The position numbers and the translations under genes were made by a program. Shown here in pieces: positions 48,508-60,584 of a DNA stretch of 64,000 nt; the stretch's first letter is position 1; each line of letters starts with the position of its first letter. The DNA is taken from positions 622,927 through 686,926 of the forward strand of contig CAJJDO010000008.1 of NCBI GenBank assembly GCA_905183005.1, given 5' to 3'. The DNA is from Paramecium pentaurelia (Eukaryota > Ciliophora > Oligohymenophorea > Peniculida > Parameciidae). The notes under the pieces were generated by a model. The model did no database searches. It was not told the origin of the DNA and worked only from the letters and a program-made list of their open reading frames with translations.

Positions 48508-50155
48508 TCATAATAAAAATGATTTAATCCATTTAGGTTAGTCTTGATCTTAACTAGGACTTTGCAGAATTAAATCTGAACATTAAATGCCCTAATTTAG
48601 TAAACCTAGATATAATGAATATATAAACCTTCCTAATATTTTATTCTTCCTGTAAGTAATGGAGTTCTCATTAACATATGTATCTATTCTTAATCATTTT
48701 AACTCTAACTAACTTTCAGTTCTTAAGTTTTGTATATTTAATGATCATCACTAATTTAATTTAATTTTTTGAGATCTAATCTAATATATTTAGAATTCAA
48801 TTTAGTTATTATTTCTTCAAGTCTAGGCTCATCATCTCTTTACATCAATTCTAATTCATCTTCATCAAAAGAACGAAAATAATCATGTTATATAGCCAAT
48901 TTGGATGTAATTCTATTTTAAGGATCACATTATAGCATCTGAAATAATAGGTCTTTCAAATTCTAAGATGCTTAATTTAACTTATCTATTTATAAATCAA
49001 TAATTCCTGTTCTATTTGATTTAACTATTGTATTATAACTTTTGCCTTTAAAAGCAGGTTAACCTGTAATCAAAATATAAAATATGACTCCAAGAGAAAA
49101 CATATCACAGACAACTCCATAAGGTTATGTTTCATTCTGTAAATTTATGATTTCAGGTGCTATAAAACCTGGAGTACCACATCTCGAAAAAATAAATGGA
49201 ACTTGATCAACATAAGTGGCTAAACCAAAATCTGCAATAACAACAGAATTGAAGTTACTATAAAATAAAACAGTCTTATTACTCAGCCTCTCTAAAGAGA
49301 ATATTTTCCAATTTCAAATCTCTATGCATTAGACCCTTTTCATGAATGTAAGCTAGACCTTCCAATAAACCTTTCATAATATTATAAATCTCCATAGAAG
49401 TAAATTTCCTTTTTGCTTTTTAAAGATCATAAAGCAAATCACCTTCTAGTAACTCTAAACCCATATAAATTGAGTTTTGGGTTTCATAAACTTCATATAA
49501 TTTCATCAAATTTTGGTGTTCTAAATCTCTCATTATTTGAATTTCATTAACCAATCCTTCCTTTGATATATTTTAATCTTTTTTACTTTTCCTTTCTCTT
49601 ATTTATAGATGACATTTTTGCAAAATGCTTTTACAGCCATTTTCATTCCATCCTCAATTCTAGTGGCTAAATATACTGAAGCAAAACTTCCTTAACCAAT
49701 CAACCTGTAAACTTTGAAATATTAATGAAAGCCAATCTAATTCATTCTCTTTCCTAAATATTGTCTCAGCTTTTGTAATTCTCTTAAAGATCCTTTAAAC
49801 TCGCATTACTTTAATGCATTTTCTCTGAATAATTTAATTGCATAAATTTCCCCCAGTTGTATAATGTTCTCTCCTTTCCACTCTGATTAAGTGGAATTTA
49901 TTAAAAGTGAAGGACTTCTTAAAACTTAAAACTTGTAATCAAATCCAATTCTTAAATATTTGTAGGCTTTACTATATTTGGGTTCCTTCCTTAATAAATA
50001 ATCTAAATTACTTTAAAGAGGACTATTTCTTTATTACTACACTGTAGATAAACAAAGGTAGAATTTTTACTTATTTTTTGTAATCTTAAACTTATTTCTG
50101 GCTATGTAAACTATTAGTTTTAGTCTACTTAATTCCAAATACCTTTTATGTACAT
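48508..50155 (-). CDS. PH-domain serine/threonine kinase (CAMK-like)
   Basis: About 515 aa, four introns (26, 26, 25, 23 nt). N-terminal PH-like region (about 1-120: SKNSTFVYLQCSNKEIVLFK, FDYKFQVLRSPSLLINSTQS). The kinase domain (about 150-430) is complete: GQGSFASVYLA, MAVKAF, HRDLKLENILF, ADFGLATYVD, GTPGFIAPEI and DMFSLGVIFYILITGQPAFK. All catalytic residues are present, so it should be active. A short C-terminal tail follows; no EF hands, so not a CDPK. PH-kinase fusions of this kind are common in ciliates by my recollection. Membrane phosphoinositide recruitment is inference. Confidence 0.85.
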
Positions 50156-50272
50156 TTTTTATATTTACAAATACTTTTAGGTTATATTCTTAACTTAAAA
50201 AAGATATTACAACTCTATATAGTAAAACTGGTTTTTAATAAAAATTGTTCATATATATATTATTTTATCACA

Positions 50273-51798
50273 TCATCTAAAACCAGGTCTAAATCCTGAT
50301 CCAATTTGACTATTTCCTAATTGAACCATTTCTGCTTTTTAAACAAGAGGAACTTCATCAATTTAGTTAGCAAAAACAATGGCCTCACCCAAACCTAATA
50401 TTTAATTTAATTTAATTACAATGAGCTTTATCAATACCTACACTTTCAGTATCAGCATCTATTCTAAGTACTCCAAATCCCTTTAAAACAAGTAATGTAA
50501 TCAAAACAAAGAAGGCAACCCATACAAATATGATCAATAATCCCAACAATTACATTCCTAATAATTTAGCACCAAATCCATAGAAAACACCTGCTTTAGT
50601 ATCAAAAAATGCTGATAAAAAGATTCCCAAAAATCCATTACCCTAAAATAAATGATATATTATACCAAAAACACAGGTACAACTTCAACAGGATCATCAA
50701 TATGTACTTTTGGAATGACTTTTGCCAAAACACTGTAAAAGACAGCAGCCAATAGACCATAAATGAATGCAGTCCATGGTTTCATATCATCAGTAGCAGC
50801 ACTTACAGCCACTAAAGCACTAATAATACCTCTAGATAAGGCAACTAAACTTGTGGTTTCATTTTAGAAATATCTAATGATAAAAGCGAAGAATCCGCCA
50901 GTAGCTCCAGCAATCAAAGTATTGACAGCAACTAATCCTTATGTGTATTTAGAATTAGCTCCTTATGCTACAATACCTCCATTATAGAATAACCATCCAG
51001 CAAAGACTAAAATTGATCCAAAAGCAATATAAATTGGGGAATGTCTTTAGAATTATAAGGTTGTATTTGGATCAAATCTAAATCTTCTTGGTTTCAATAA
51101 TACTGTAACAACTAATCCAGCAACACCTGCAGCGAAAAATACAACACCAGCACCTGAAAAATCTTTATATCCCAAAGTTGTTAACCTATTTATTTTCTTA
51201 TTAATCAATACCATCCTTATGCTAAAGTCCAATGTGCTAATCCAGCATATATGAATCCTGCATATACAATTGTTAATATTGACCATGCTAAGAATGTCAT
51301 TCTTTCTGCTGCTGCTCCAGATAACACTGATACTGCAATGGCTGCACCTGATGCTCTGAATACTAAACAAATTATGAATATTAATAAAATACCAAAGTTT
51401 GTATAATCATTTCCGTATTGATTTGCTTCCCAATTTGCACCACCTAATTTTGTACCTCCCATAAAGTTTGTTTAGAAATCATATCCAAATGCGAATCCAT
51501 ATCCAAACTATATTTATTAACTTCATTTATTACCAACCACCATATTAAAATTGTCAAGAATAAACCCAATATCACTTTTATGACTATTGATTAAGAATTC
51601 TTATATCTCACTGATCCTGCTTCAATAAATGCAAATCCAACTTATGTCAACACGATAATGAACCCTGAAATAAGAACCCAATCGTAATCAATAGTTGAAG
51701 CTGAAGGTGTTGGAATATTTGCTATTGCAGGTGCAGCTGCATATTTAAAATGAATATTTACCTGTTTCTCCTTCTTAATGCCTAAAAAGATGACCCAT
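50273..51798 (-). CDS. Ammonium transporter (AMT/MEP/Rh family)
   Basis: About 466 aa after five introns (25, 26, 26, 23, 25 nt). Eleven membrane segments expected. Family motifs: DYDWVLISGFIIVLTQVGFA with FIEAGSVRYKN, FGYGFAFGYDF, RASGAAIAVSVLSGAAAERM, GLAHWTLAQGW and DFSGAGVVFFAAGVAGLV. This matches AMT more than Rh proteins, which usually have different pore flanks. Imports ammonium at the plasma or vacuolar membrane. The N-terminus is short with no cleavable signal obvious. Strong call. Confidence 0.93.
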
Positions 51799-52285
51799 AT
51801 CTTGCGTTATTTAAATTTTTAAAATAAATTTATTTCATAAATAAATAAAAAATGCCATTTATATTTATGAATTATACTTAATCTCACACCCTCACTTATT
51901 ATTTATATTAAATTATCATATTCACTTCTTCAATTTTATAAATATTATTATCCTATCTCTAACAATTATTTTTCGAGAATTATAAATAAATTTATTAAAT
52001 TTTATTTATGTTTTTGCAATTCTAATTCAATATATATAAAATATTATAACAAAATTAATACTCTTATAAATAGCTTTTATCTGTGGAAATAAATATTATA
52101 CTCATCTTATCTGTTAACCTAATCTATTAAAAATTGAATTGAATTAAAAATGAAAGAAATCCTTCTCTGTTTAACTTTTTAACAAACCCTTAAGCAAGTA
52201 TCTTTCTCTAAATGCTGGATATAAATTTTGTCATTTTATATATAAAAATTTGAATTTAAATTCAGAGGGAAAAATTCATATTACA
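51799..52285. other. Divergent intergenic region, AMT / CXC protein
   Basis: Holds the 5' flanks of two divergent genes. No specific element recognised; several T-rich runs. Confidence 0.5.
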
Positions 52286-53335
52286 ATGAGCTCAGATTTT
52301 AAATAAGATGGAACTCCATTTACTAAATTGTTTTAAAGATTAGAAAAAATTCATCAATCTCCAGTTTTTAACGCTGATTGTCTCCAACACTAAGATGACA
52401 TGTATATAAAAGACTAGTCCCCTGAATAAGTATGTAAGAAATTAGAATTCACTCCATGTTTGAAGTCTCCTAATCAGTATTGACTTTGCATTATACATTT
52501 TAGATTCTAACCTTATTCTCCATTAAATCATTAGACAACTAAAAAGGCAAATATATTTGTAATTTCTCCAGCCAGATAAATCAACTTTGACCATACAAAG
52601 ACAGAATAACGACTTGTTAATATAAGTTCACCTCTCAGTTCAATGAAGATACCAGATGATCTATTATGTGAAGAGGAAGAGATCTAATCTGAAGATCAAG
52701 ATAATCGTTCTCAATTCAGAAGTCCTCCTAAATCACCTCATAGAAAATTAGAAAGAGCTACTAAATTGAAATTCATCAATTTTGTTACCTTAAAAAAACC
52801 ACTCAAATTTACAAGTGATTAAATAACAAATAGAAAACGTACAAGTTCTAAAAGAAGGAAACCATAAACAGAATAAAAACCAAAAATAATTGTATGTAAT
52901 TGTAAGAAATCTAAATGTCTTAAATTATATTGTGATTGCTTTGCTGCAGGTGTAACATGTGGTAAAGATTGTAATTGTTGTTCTTGTCATAATAATGATG
53001 ATCATACAAAAGAAAGAGAAACTGTAATCAAATAAATCATGGAAAGGAATCCATCTGCATTTCGCCCTAAAGTTGAATCTAAAGTATATAATTATTTTAT
53101 CAATTAGAGTAATTCAGAAGATGAATAAGATCATAAACCAAGACATTTTAAAGGATGTAATTGTAAAAAATCGAATTGTTTAAAAAAATATTGTGAATGT
53201 TATTAAATGGGAGTTAAATGTTCTGAATTATGTAAATGTGATGAATGTAAAAATTGTGAAATGCCTGTTAAAAAGGATTCTAGAAAAAGGATAAAACATG
53301 TCCATTAAAATTTTAAAAATACTGAAATCTATTGA
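52286..53335 (+). CDS. LIN54/tesmin-like CXC (CRC) DNA-binding protein
   Basis: About 340 aa with one 27-nt intron. After a disordered Ser/Pro-rich N-terminus come two cysteine-rich CXC repeats: CNCKKSKCLKLYCDCFAAGV ending CNCCSC, a linker with RNPSAFRPKVE, then CNCKKSNCLKKYCECYQMGV ending CKCDEC. This is the CRC domain of LIN54, tesmin and plant TSO1, which binds CHR promoter elements (TTYGAA) of cell-cycle genes as part of DREAM-type complexes. Both repeats are intact. Ends near a strong inverted repeat. Confidence 0.93.
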
Positions 53336-53350
53336 TTTATTGATTTCAGT
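53321..53350 (+). terminator. Inverted repeat across the stop codon of the CXC gene
   Basis: Arms ACTGAAATC (53321-53329) and GATTTCAGT (53342-53350) with a 12-base loop that contains the TGA at 53333-53335, followed at once by T5. In RNA this would form a 9-bp hairpin at the 3' end of the coding region. Role in termination or mRNA stability is inference. Confidence 0.5.
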
Positions 53351-53873
53351 TTTTGGGCTTTTTTTCAATATATTGCTATTCATTCTATTAAGAATTTTAT
53401 TTTTATTAAATAATGATTTAATATGCATTATATTTATTTTATTCATATTAAATTTGTAGAAGGAAAGTATTTACAAATAATAAATAAAATGTATTATAAT
53501 AACATAATTTATATTAGAGATTAAATAACGATCTTATCTTTATAAAAAATACAAATTGATTAAAATAAATTTGAAATGATATCAAATTCTAGTAGTTATT
53601 TAAATTTATATAAAATTACTTCACTTTTAATCCTTTTTTTGATGAATTTATTTCAATTTCCTTTTCTCTACTAAATATAATGATTATAATAAAATTATCA
53701 AATTAATTTTTAATGTAAAATTTCTTACTTATTTTTCTTTAAATATTAGTGTAAATCAAATCAAGTAAAAAATTACAAATATGTTTTATTACATGAAATA
53801 TAAAATTATATAGATGAGTTAAAAATTAAAAATTGGTTTATAATCATAAATAAATCCTCTATAAATATACACC
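53336..53873. other. AT-rich convergent intergenic stretch
   Basis: Apart from the end of the inverted repeat, nothing recognised. 3' flanks of the CXC gene and mL54. Confidence 0.5.
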
Positions 53874-54598
53874 TCATTTTTTTTTGCCTGCCTTAGCACT
53901 ATCTCCAGCTTTACCTGCTGCTCCTGTTGCTGCAGCACCTCCTTTTGCACCACTAGCTGCTTTATCTTTATCACCAGCCTTTCCAGCTGCTGGTTTATCA
54001 TCATCATCTTCTTCTTTTCTAATAGCTGGCTTTCTTGCTATATAAATATATAATATATATATAATACCTTTAGGTGTATCTTCATCATCTTCTTCTAATT
54101 CTTTAAGTCTTGCTGCTTCTTCAGCTGCAGCTTCTTCTGCTAATTTCTCTTATTAAATATGCTCTAATTAATCTTCTTAATCATTGAGATCATCATCACC
54201 AATGACATCTCCATCTCTATTTAATGCTGTATATTTATTCATTAAAATAATTCTCTGTCTTTTAATACTTCTAACAATACTCCTTACATGACTTGCTGGA
54301 GGGTGCTAAATAAAAAATATAGCTAACATAAGCTTTATCATTTGCTGCAATTTAAATAGATGCTACATCTATGCTGTCTAATGGTACTGCCAATTCTAAT
54401 AACCATAAAGGATACTCATCAATCTCTTTGATTTCTGGGTCTTTTCTATCTTTCCAAATATTTATTAAATCATCAGAAGTAGCAACTGCTTCTACTTTTG
54501 CTTTTTTAGGACCTCTTATCCACATTTAATTATACTAATTTTAAACACATCTATACAATTGATGTAGTTCTGATAAGTAATCCTAAACTTCTATACAT
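53874..54598 (-). CDS. Mitochondrial large-subunit ribosomal protein mL54-like
   Basis: About 216 aa after introns of 22, 22 and 30 nt. The upstream exon gives a mitochondrial presequence (MYRSLGLLIRTTSI), so ATG 54598 is preferred to 54525. The core has the family pattern DPEIKEIDEYPLWLLELAVP with the YP-x-WL signature, then a second helix with RSIKRQRIILMNKYTALNRD. The C-terminus is an unusual Ala/Gly/Lys/Asp-rich tail, absent from most homologs. Component of the mitochondrial ribosome; the YP-x-WL match makes the call fairly good. Confidence 0.72.
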
Positions 54599-54689
54599 TA
54601 AATTTAATTTAATTATATAAAATTAATGTAATTGATAAAATATTTATTAATTGTGAATGTTGTGCTGTCATTTCAATAAATAAATATAT

Positions 54690-55818
54690 TCAAAAAATTT
54701 AGCAGTTTTGACAGACAGTTTTTTCTTATGATTTTTTTCCAATTTAATATTTATGGAGTTTAATTCCATCACTTGCTATTATTGTTCTATCAATTTCCAA
54801 AAAACATAATAATTTTGCTGGCTTAGAAGCATTAACCATAAGTTCATCATTTTTATCTTCTTTTGATTAATTCAATTTTGTGCTTATTTAAATTGATCCA
54901 ATATATTTTTCACAAACCCAAACAAGATAATTACCAGATAAAGTTAATGCCAACGGTATATTATTTCCAGTAATTTAACATTTTTAAACTATATTAATTA
55001 TGCCTAAAATAAGAAACATAAAATACCATCCTTAATGTGAAAAATAGGAATTTAGGCCAGGTTCTTACTTAATCCTGCAAAATATTCTGAAGAAATTAAT
55101 TGTAAATTATCGATTTAAGAATCATATTGATATTTAGCCCTAAAATTAGATTAGAATATTACGATTATTCATAAACTAATTATTTTCCATAAATCATAAA
55201 GTTCTCATGAGAAGAAATAATCTATTTATTTTCATCCTCATAAATCAAATCAATAACAGATCTTTCCACATCTTTATATTTTTTAATTACACAAGGTGGT
55301 TAAGTATCAAATGCTAAAATCATAATCTCTCCATTTTAAGATCCTAAAATACATAAATCTTTTCTCATATATTTCATCACCTAATGTAATTATCATATAA
55401 AATTACAGTTATCTTATCATATTAAAAATGTGTAATTTTTTCACTATAAAAAGTTTTGCTTTTCAAATTTACTCCAAAAATCTCTCCTTATTATGTAATC
55501 CCTACACAAATATTTAATGTCTGTATATATGATAAAAAAGAGACATCTGCATTAAGATTATTTAATACTTTAAGTAAATATGCATTCTGATACTCCTTGT
55601 AAGGATATTATTCTTATTCCATCATTAGAATAAGCTAATATTTAACTACCTGCAGAAATGATCTTTTTATGATTTGATATATCATTAAGTGTTCCTAAAT
55701 ATCTTAAAGTTGTGTTTGAATTAGAATAAAATTTAATAGCTTTAGCCTATTAATCATTAATTGAAGCTGGATGAACAAATTAATCCTTTTCACTAGAATA
55801 AATAGATTATTTACTCAT
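54690..55818 (-). CDS. WD40-like beta-propeller protein
   Basis: About 350 aa. Propeller-blade patterns recur: GSQILAYSNDGIRIIS, NICVGITQQGEIFGVNLKSK, CILGSQNGEIMILAFDTQPP, LSGNYLVWVCEKYIG and IIASDGIKLHKYQIG. No blade has a classic WD dipeptide, so it is divergent. Frame changes between blades (near 55610, 55390 and 54990-55050) imply introns that I could not all place with confidence. The proposed start lies 29 nt inside the 3' end of the upstream kinase gene. Confidence 0.55.
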
Positions 55819-56828
55819 CTTCATAATCTGGGTTCAATGCTTTTAAAGCTTTAAGCCATGTAAATCTGTTTCTTTCACTAAACTCTGTCATACCTTAGAT
55901 ACAGACCTTTATTTAAGGATTTTTAATATTGCTAATATGAAATTGTAATTTCTTCCAACCTTAACAATCTTTTTTCTTTAATGGATCATCACTAGTATCA
56001 ATAGCATTTCCAGTTTTCTCTTCATATATGATTGGATCATTCAATTTTGAAAGATCCTTATCACTTAGAAGTAAAATCATTTAAAGAAATGTAATTCCTA
56101 ATGAAAATACATCACTTTTCTCTAAATCATGTCTAAATTTAAGTTAATAATTTACTTTACTTTTCCTGGCTAATTAGTTGTATAAGCAAAATATAGTTTA
56201 GGAGAGAGAAATAAAGGTGTTCCTACCAATGTATTAAGCATTGTTTAACCATTAAAGTTCTCTTTTCCTGCTCCAAAATCTGCTAATTTAATTGTAAATG
56301 GTTGTCTACAAGTCACTAATATATTTTCTGGTTTAATATCTCTGTGAAACAAATGTTTATTTTTTGCTAGATAATAAAATGCTTTCAAACATTAAATCAT
56401 GATGTCTATTAGCATAATATCTAACAATATTACATATTTAATATTACCTCCAAATTCTTATTAAGCCTTTCTTCTTTCTTCAATATCAGCTTTTAAACTA
56501 TTATGTGCTAATTCCATAGCAAAGACTAAAATATATTTCTTATCCTCTATCCATGAGTAAACTTTATAAACTTTTATTACGCTTTAATGATAAGTGATCA
56601 CTTGATATAAGTTCAATTCTTAAATTGCAAGCTCATAAGCCTATTCGCTTAAGTTAAGATAATTTTATACGAAATTGTTTCAATTATTTTTAGGGCATAA
56701 TTTCCAGGAGGAAGAGATTTTAGAGCTTTTGCTCTGTAAACTTTTCCGAATGTTCCTTGTCCTAACAATTATGAATTTTTAAAATCGAAGTCTTCTTAAA
56801 ATTCAATTTATGTTGGAAACTATTGCAT
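55790..56828 (-). CDS. Serine/threonine protein kinase
   Basis: About 321 aa after introns of 23, 27 and 23 nt; essentially just a kinase domain. Motifs: GQGTFGKVYRAKAL, YALKIIE, HRDIKPENILV, ADFGAGKEN and GTPLFLSPKLYF, where APE has become SPK, then DVFSLGITFLQMI. VAIK lysine, HRD and DFG are intact; the SPK replacement of APE is unusual and may affect the C-lobe salt bridge. Group unclear. The TGA stop lies 29 nt inside the start of the WD-like gene on the same strand. Confidence 0.8.
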
Positions 56829-57484
56829 AAATATAATTTGTATTTATGTGTATTAATATAAAATTAAATTAATCTAACTAAATTTACTGTTGTTTACTTA
56901 TACAATTAGATACTGGATATTCATTACTGAAATAACTCAGTAGCAAATTGTAATTTTTTATATCAATATAAATATATTTCATCATAATAATTGAAAAATT
57001 AATAAATAACATTGAAAAACATCTGAAAAATGTGATTGTCTGAAATTTGAACCATCATTTATTTTTTATACTTTTGATAAAAACCTAATTTCATTAAGAA
57101 AATTTTATTATTCTTAAAATACATTTTATTAATAAGAATATTGTAGTTCAATTTTATATTGTAATATGTTTATAACAAATTTTATAAATTTATTTCACAT
57201 TTTACTTACTCTAATAAAATATTATTAGATATTTCAAAAAGTAAATTATCAACAACAATTTATAAATTTTTCAGTAAATTTATTAACTTCTAAAAATTAT
57301 TATTTCTATTATTAAATATTATTTTTTTTTTAATTAATCTATATTTAAGAAAGAATGTAATTCCTATCTATTTTTTGTGGGCCTAATATTCAATAGGAGA
57401 TAATTAATATACTAATCAATTTTTTTATTTATATTTAACAAAAATAACATTAACTTCAATAAATATTTTAGTATTAAAAAGCAA
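56829..57484. other. AT-rich intergenic stretch
   Basis: About 650 bp between two same-strand genes, over 80% A+T by eye, with no frame recognised. Confidence 0.5.
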
Positions 57485-59216
57485 TCAATTACTAATACTA
57501 TCAATTAATTGTTTCAATTAATCTATTTCAAAAACAATTAATTGCTGATTTAATTAAAAAAAGTAGGATTCTATATATTCAAGAGATGCTTTTGATAATT
57601 TTATGTCATTCTCTTTAAAAAGATCAAACAAATCCTAAAATTATTATTTTAATATACATTCACATTGAGTTTTTTTCTAGGACTTTAAAATTTAGATTAA
57701 AGTTAATTGCAAATCATTTCAAGATTATTAGCATTCAAATTAGTCTTAATTTCATCAAAAACTGTATTATTTGGTAATCGAAAATTATCTAATAGTGTTT
57801 TCAAAATGCTCCTTATTCTTGAATTATTTTATGGTTTGTCTATATTAATTTCATCTTCTTAATCGAATAAATAATTTGCTAAAGTACATGCTTGTTCTTT
57901 ATTTAAATTGAAAATTTATTATTAAAGGGAATCTTTAAGTGCATCTAATGTAGTTTCTTCTTAATTTTTAAATAGGTACTATTATAAGTAAAAAATAAAT
58001 TACAATATCTAACTCATCAAAAGTAATTTTATTAATAATCATAGAAAATTTAATAATTTTGACAATTTAACAAAGATCTTGCTTATTGATTTTAGAATAT
58101 TTAGATTTTCCAATTCCACTTAAAGATCTTTAAGAAGTAATTAATGAAAAATCTCCAGAACCTCTACCAACAATTTAATGTTATGAAAACATAGATGGTT
58201 TGACAATAGAACTAGATTTTTCATTCTTTTTAAGTTTAGCTTTTTATATCTATTCTTCCTATAAAGCTTTACTTAATGATTCACATCTTTCTTATAACAA
58301 TTGCATTTCATCATCCTTCTCCATAATTCTACGATCATATTTTTTAATTTCCTATCTATGCCTATCTAATAATTATTCTATATAAGCTTCATCTTCTTAT
58401 CTTTTTTAACTTAATTTATGAATATCTGAGAGTAGTTTTCTTTATATGAGATAAAAATAATACTTAATTTATTGATCTTATTTACTTTTTTAATTATGTT
58501 TAACTGCAAATAATAAATCTCTTTCCTTATATTATCTAATCTCTTTTAATAATTCATTAATGAGTTATTTTTATTATTAAATTTTGACTTATTATGTTAC
58601 AATATGTTTTTTCAATTAATCATAATCCTTTAATTATTCTTCCAATACTTTTACTATTTCAACTAATTTTATATTATCTTATTCTAATTCATCAAGAATA
58701 GCAAATTATGGACCTAAAATATTTCTTTGATTCCCTAATAGTTTTTCTTTTTGAAGTTCAATAATATTTTAAAGTTCAGATACTTTTTTTTAATAAATTG
58801 TAATCTCATCCATTTTCAATTTTTTTTTTAAAGTCTCTATTTCAATTTCTTTAGTTTACAATAATTTAAGTAAATGTTTGAATTTCTAATTGTTTCGAAC
58901 TGTCTTTAATTAGATTTCATCATCTGACAACTGTTGATGAAAGCTTTCAAGATCTTTCTAGATATTAATATATACTTACTTAATAATAAATATTTTAAGA
59001 CTTTAGTTATGTATTTTCTATTCTTAATTAATTAAGCTCTTATTTGATTTTTAATAATTAATCTTATTAATCTTCCTTATCATAATAAGAATTTCTTGAT
59101 TCATGTTTAGACAAAAATCCAAATGAATTGATTAAATGTTGTCTAGGACGATGAGAATCATGACAAGATTAATTAATTGATCCTATTGATCGATTTTTAC
59201 AGGACTCAGGAAACAT
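57485..59216 (-). CDS. Coiled-coil protein with helical C-terminal domain
   Basis: About 553 aa after introns of 22, 25 and 23 nt. N-terminus is polar (MFPESCKNRSIGSINQSCHD); residues 60-330 are coiled coil, with ILGPQFAILDELEQDNIKLV looking more conserved; residues 420-553 form a helical domain (LANYLFDQEDEINIDKPQNN, then DLFDLFKENDIKLSKASLEY) that could be a degenerate EF-hand pair. Possibly a ciliary or basal-body component; no family recognised. Confidence 0.75.
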
Positions 59217-59381
59217 AAATAAATTTTATAAATTAATATTAATTATATGTTCAACATTTTTATTACTTATTCTTAAAAATTATATCTATCTATTATAGTT
59301 ATTAAGGTAAATTTCTTTTTAAGTATAAGCCTAATATGTCAGATAAAATATAATCAGAAACAATAAAAATAAAAATAAAAA

Positions 59382-59698
59382 TCATTTTTTTTTTTTAAAA
59401 CATGCTTGTTTTCTTATTTGATTTAAATCTTCATAGAATTTATAATCCCTGATTAATGTTTTATTAAACATTGAAAGAACTCTAATATGGTAAGTTCTAC
59501 CTTTTTTCTACTCTGATTCTAATTTATCTAGAGATAATTTAAATAAACTAATTAAAATTAATAATTAATTATATATCGATAGATTTGACTTAACTTTATA
59601 CAATTCTAACCTTTGGCTTCTAGTTTGGTCAGTTGAATTACATTTGATACAATTTTTATATAATTATTTGATCTATTTAAGCCGATTATTTTAGACAT
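59382..59698 (-). CDS. Small basic protein with a proposed 17-nt intron
   Basis: About 99 aa if a 17-nt intron (59594-59610) is removed; the sum is then an exact multiple of three and the frame is open from ATG to TGA. Helical, basic, ending in a lysine run (CFKKKK, from A12). The C-terminal half (VLSMFNKTLIRDYKFYEDLN) is faintly like LYR-motif proteins but lacks a clear LYR. No firm assignment. Confidence 0.45.
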
Positions 59699-59803
59699 AG
59701 AAAAGTTGAAGAAACTAAAAAATATTTCATCTTAATATCTCATATATATATATATTAAACTATTTTCTTAATTAATTCCTTTTATTAATATACGACTTTA
59801 AAT

Positions 59804-60346
59804 ATGGGTAGTATCTGCAATTAAAGAATTACTTCGCCTTATAAAGAATTTGATTTAGAAGAAATAATATTTGGAAGAACATATATTTATGGTCCTCCCT
59901 CTATTACAAGACCATCACCGATTTAAATATTGAAATTTTCAGATGAGGATTTTAATTACCAATACGAAAAGGAACAATGTTATTCCTCTTAAATGCCACA
60001 TTCAGAGGATCAGGCATTACTATAAATTTCAGATAGAGATTTAAAACCCATTGAAGTAAAATTATCAGTAGAAGAAGTCCTCATACTAAAAGAATAACCT
60101 GAATCACCAGATTAAAATAGTTTTTCAAAGGATGATCGAAATAGTGAGATTAAGGACTCCTAATAAGATATTGCAAAACACAAACCAATTTTAAAACACA
60201 AAAGTTAAAATACCTCAAATCCTTAGAGTCCTAAAAATTAACTCAAAGATTCTTAAACTTCAGGGTCTTAACGATCAATAAAAAAAGTCACATTTGATAA
60301 AAAATCAAAAGTTGTTTATAGTAGCTTTAGAAAAATCAAATATTGA
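59804..60346 (+). CDS. Small acidic protein with N-terminal MGSIC and C-terminal RVxF motif
   Basis: 180 aa, intronless. Begins MGSICNQRITSPYKEF, where Gly2 and Cys5 could be lipidated (inference). The middle is Ser/Asp/Glu/Gln-rich and disordered. The C-terminus IKKVTFDKKSKVVYSSFRKI has a KVTF docking motif of the PP1 type, similar to KRVKFDPK in the gene at 41646. No family recognised. Confidence 0.6.
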
Positions 60347-60584
60347 GCCAACAAAATTTATGACCTTTATAATTTTTATACGATAATAATAATTTATTTT
60401 GTAATTAACTTAACATCAAATTTTATTTGTATAGTTATGATTTATCTAATGTATTGAATTTATACATATTTATATATAATAAATTTTATAAGAGTTTTAT
60501 TGTCTTAAAAAAGGGAATCTATTCACTAAAATAATAATTATTTAATGATTATCAATAGTTTGACGTCATTTTATATTAATTTTA
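60347..60584. other. Intergenic stretch with a CRE-like palindrome
   Basis: AT-rich spacer between two same-strand genes; contains TGACGTCA at 60561-60568. Confidence 0.5.
60561..60568. promoter_or_regulatory. TGACGTCA palindrome (CRE-like)
   Basis: Perfect 8-bp palindrome identical to the CREB/ATF consensus, 16 bp before the ATG at 60585. Half of its bases are G or C, which stands out in a spacer of this composition. Whether ciliate bZIP proteins use it is unknown. Confidence 0.4.

Noticed and set aside
51053..51462. Two overlapping minus-strand ORFs as separate small genes
   Set aside because: They are adjacent exons of the ammonium transporter joined by a 26-nt intron.
55600..55614. 15-nt GT...AG segment in the WD-like gene as a mini-intron
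   Set aside because: It is a multiple of three with no TGA and the conserved-looking reading continues equally well with it kept, so there is no evidence of splicing.
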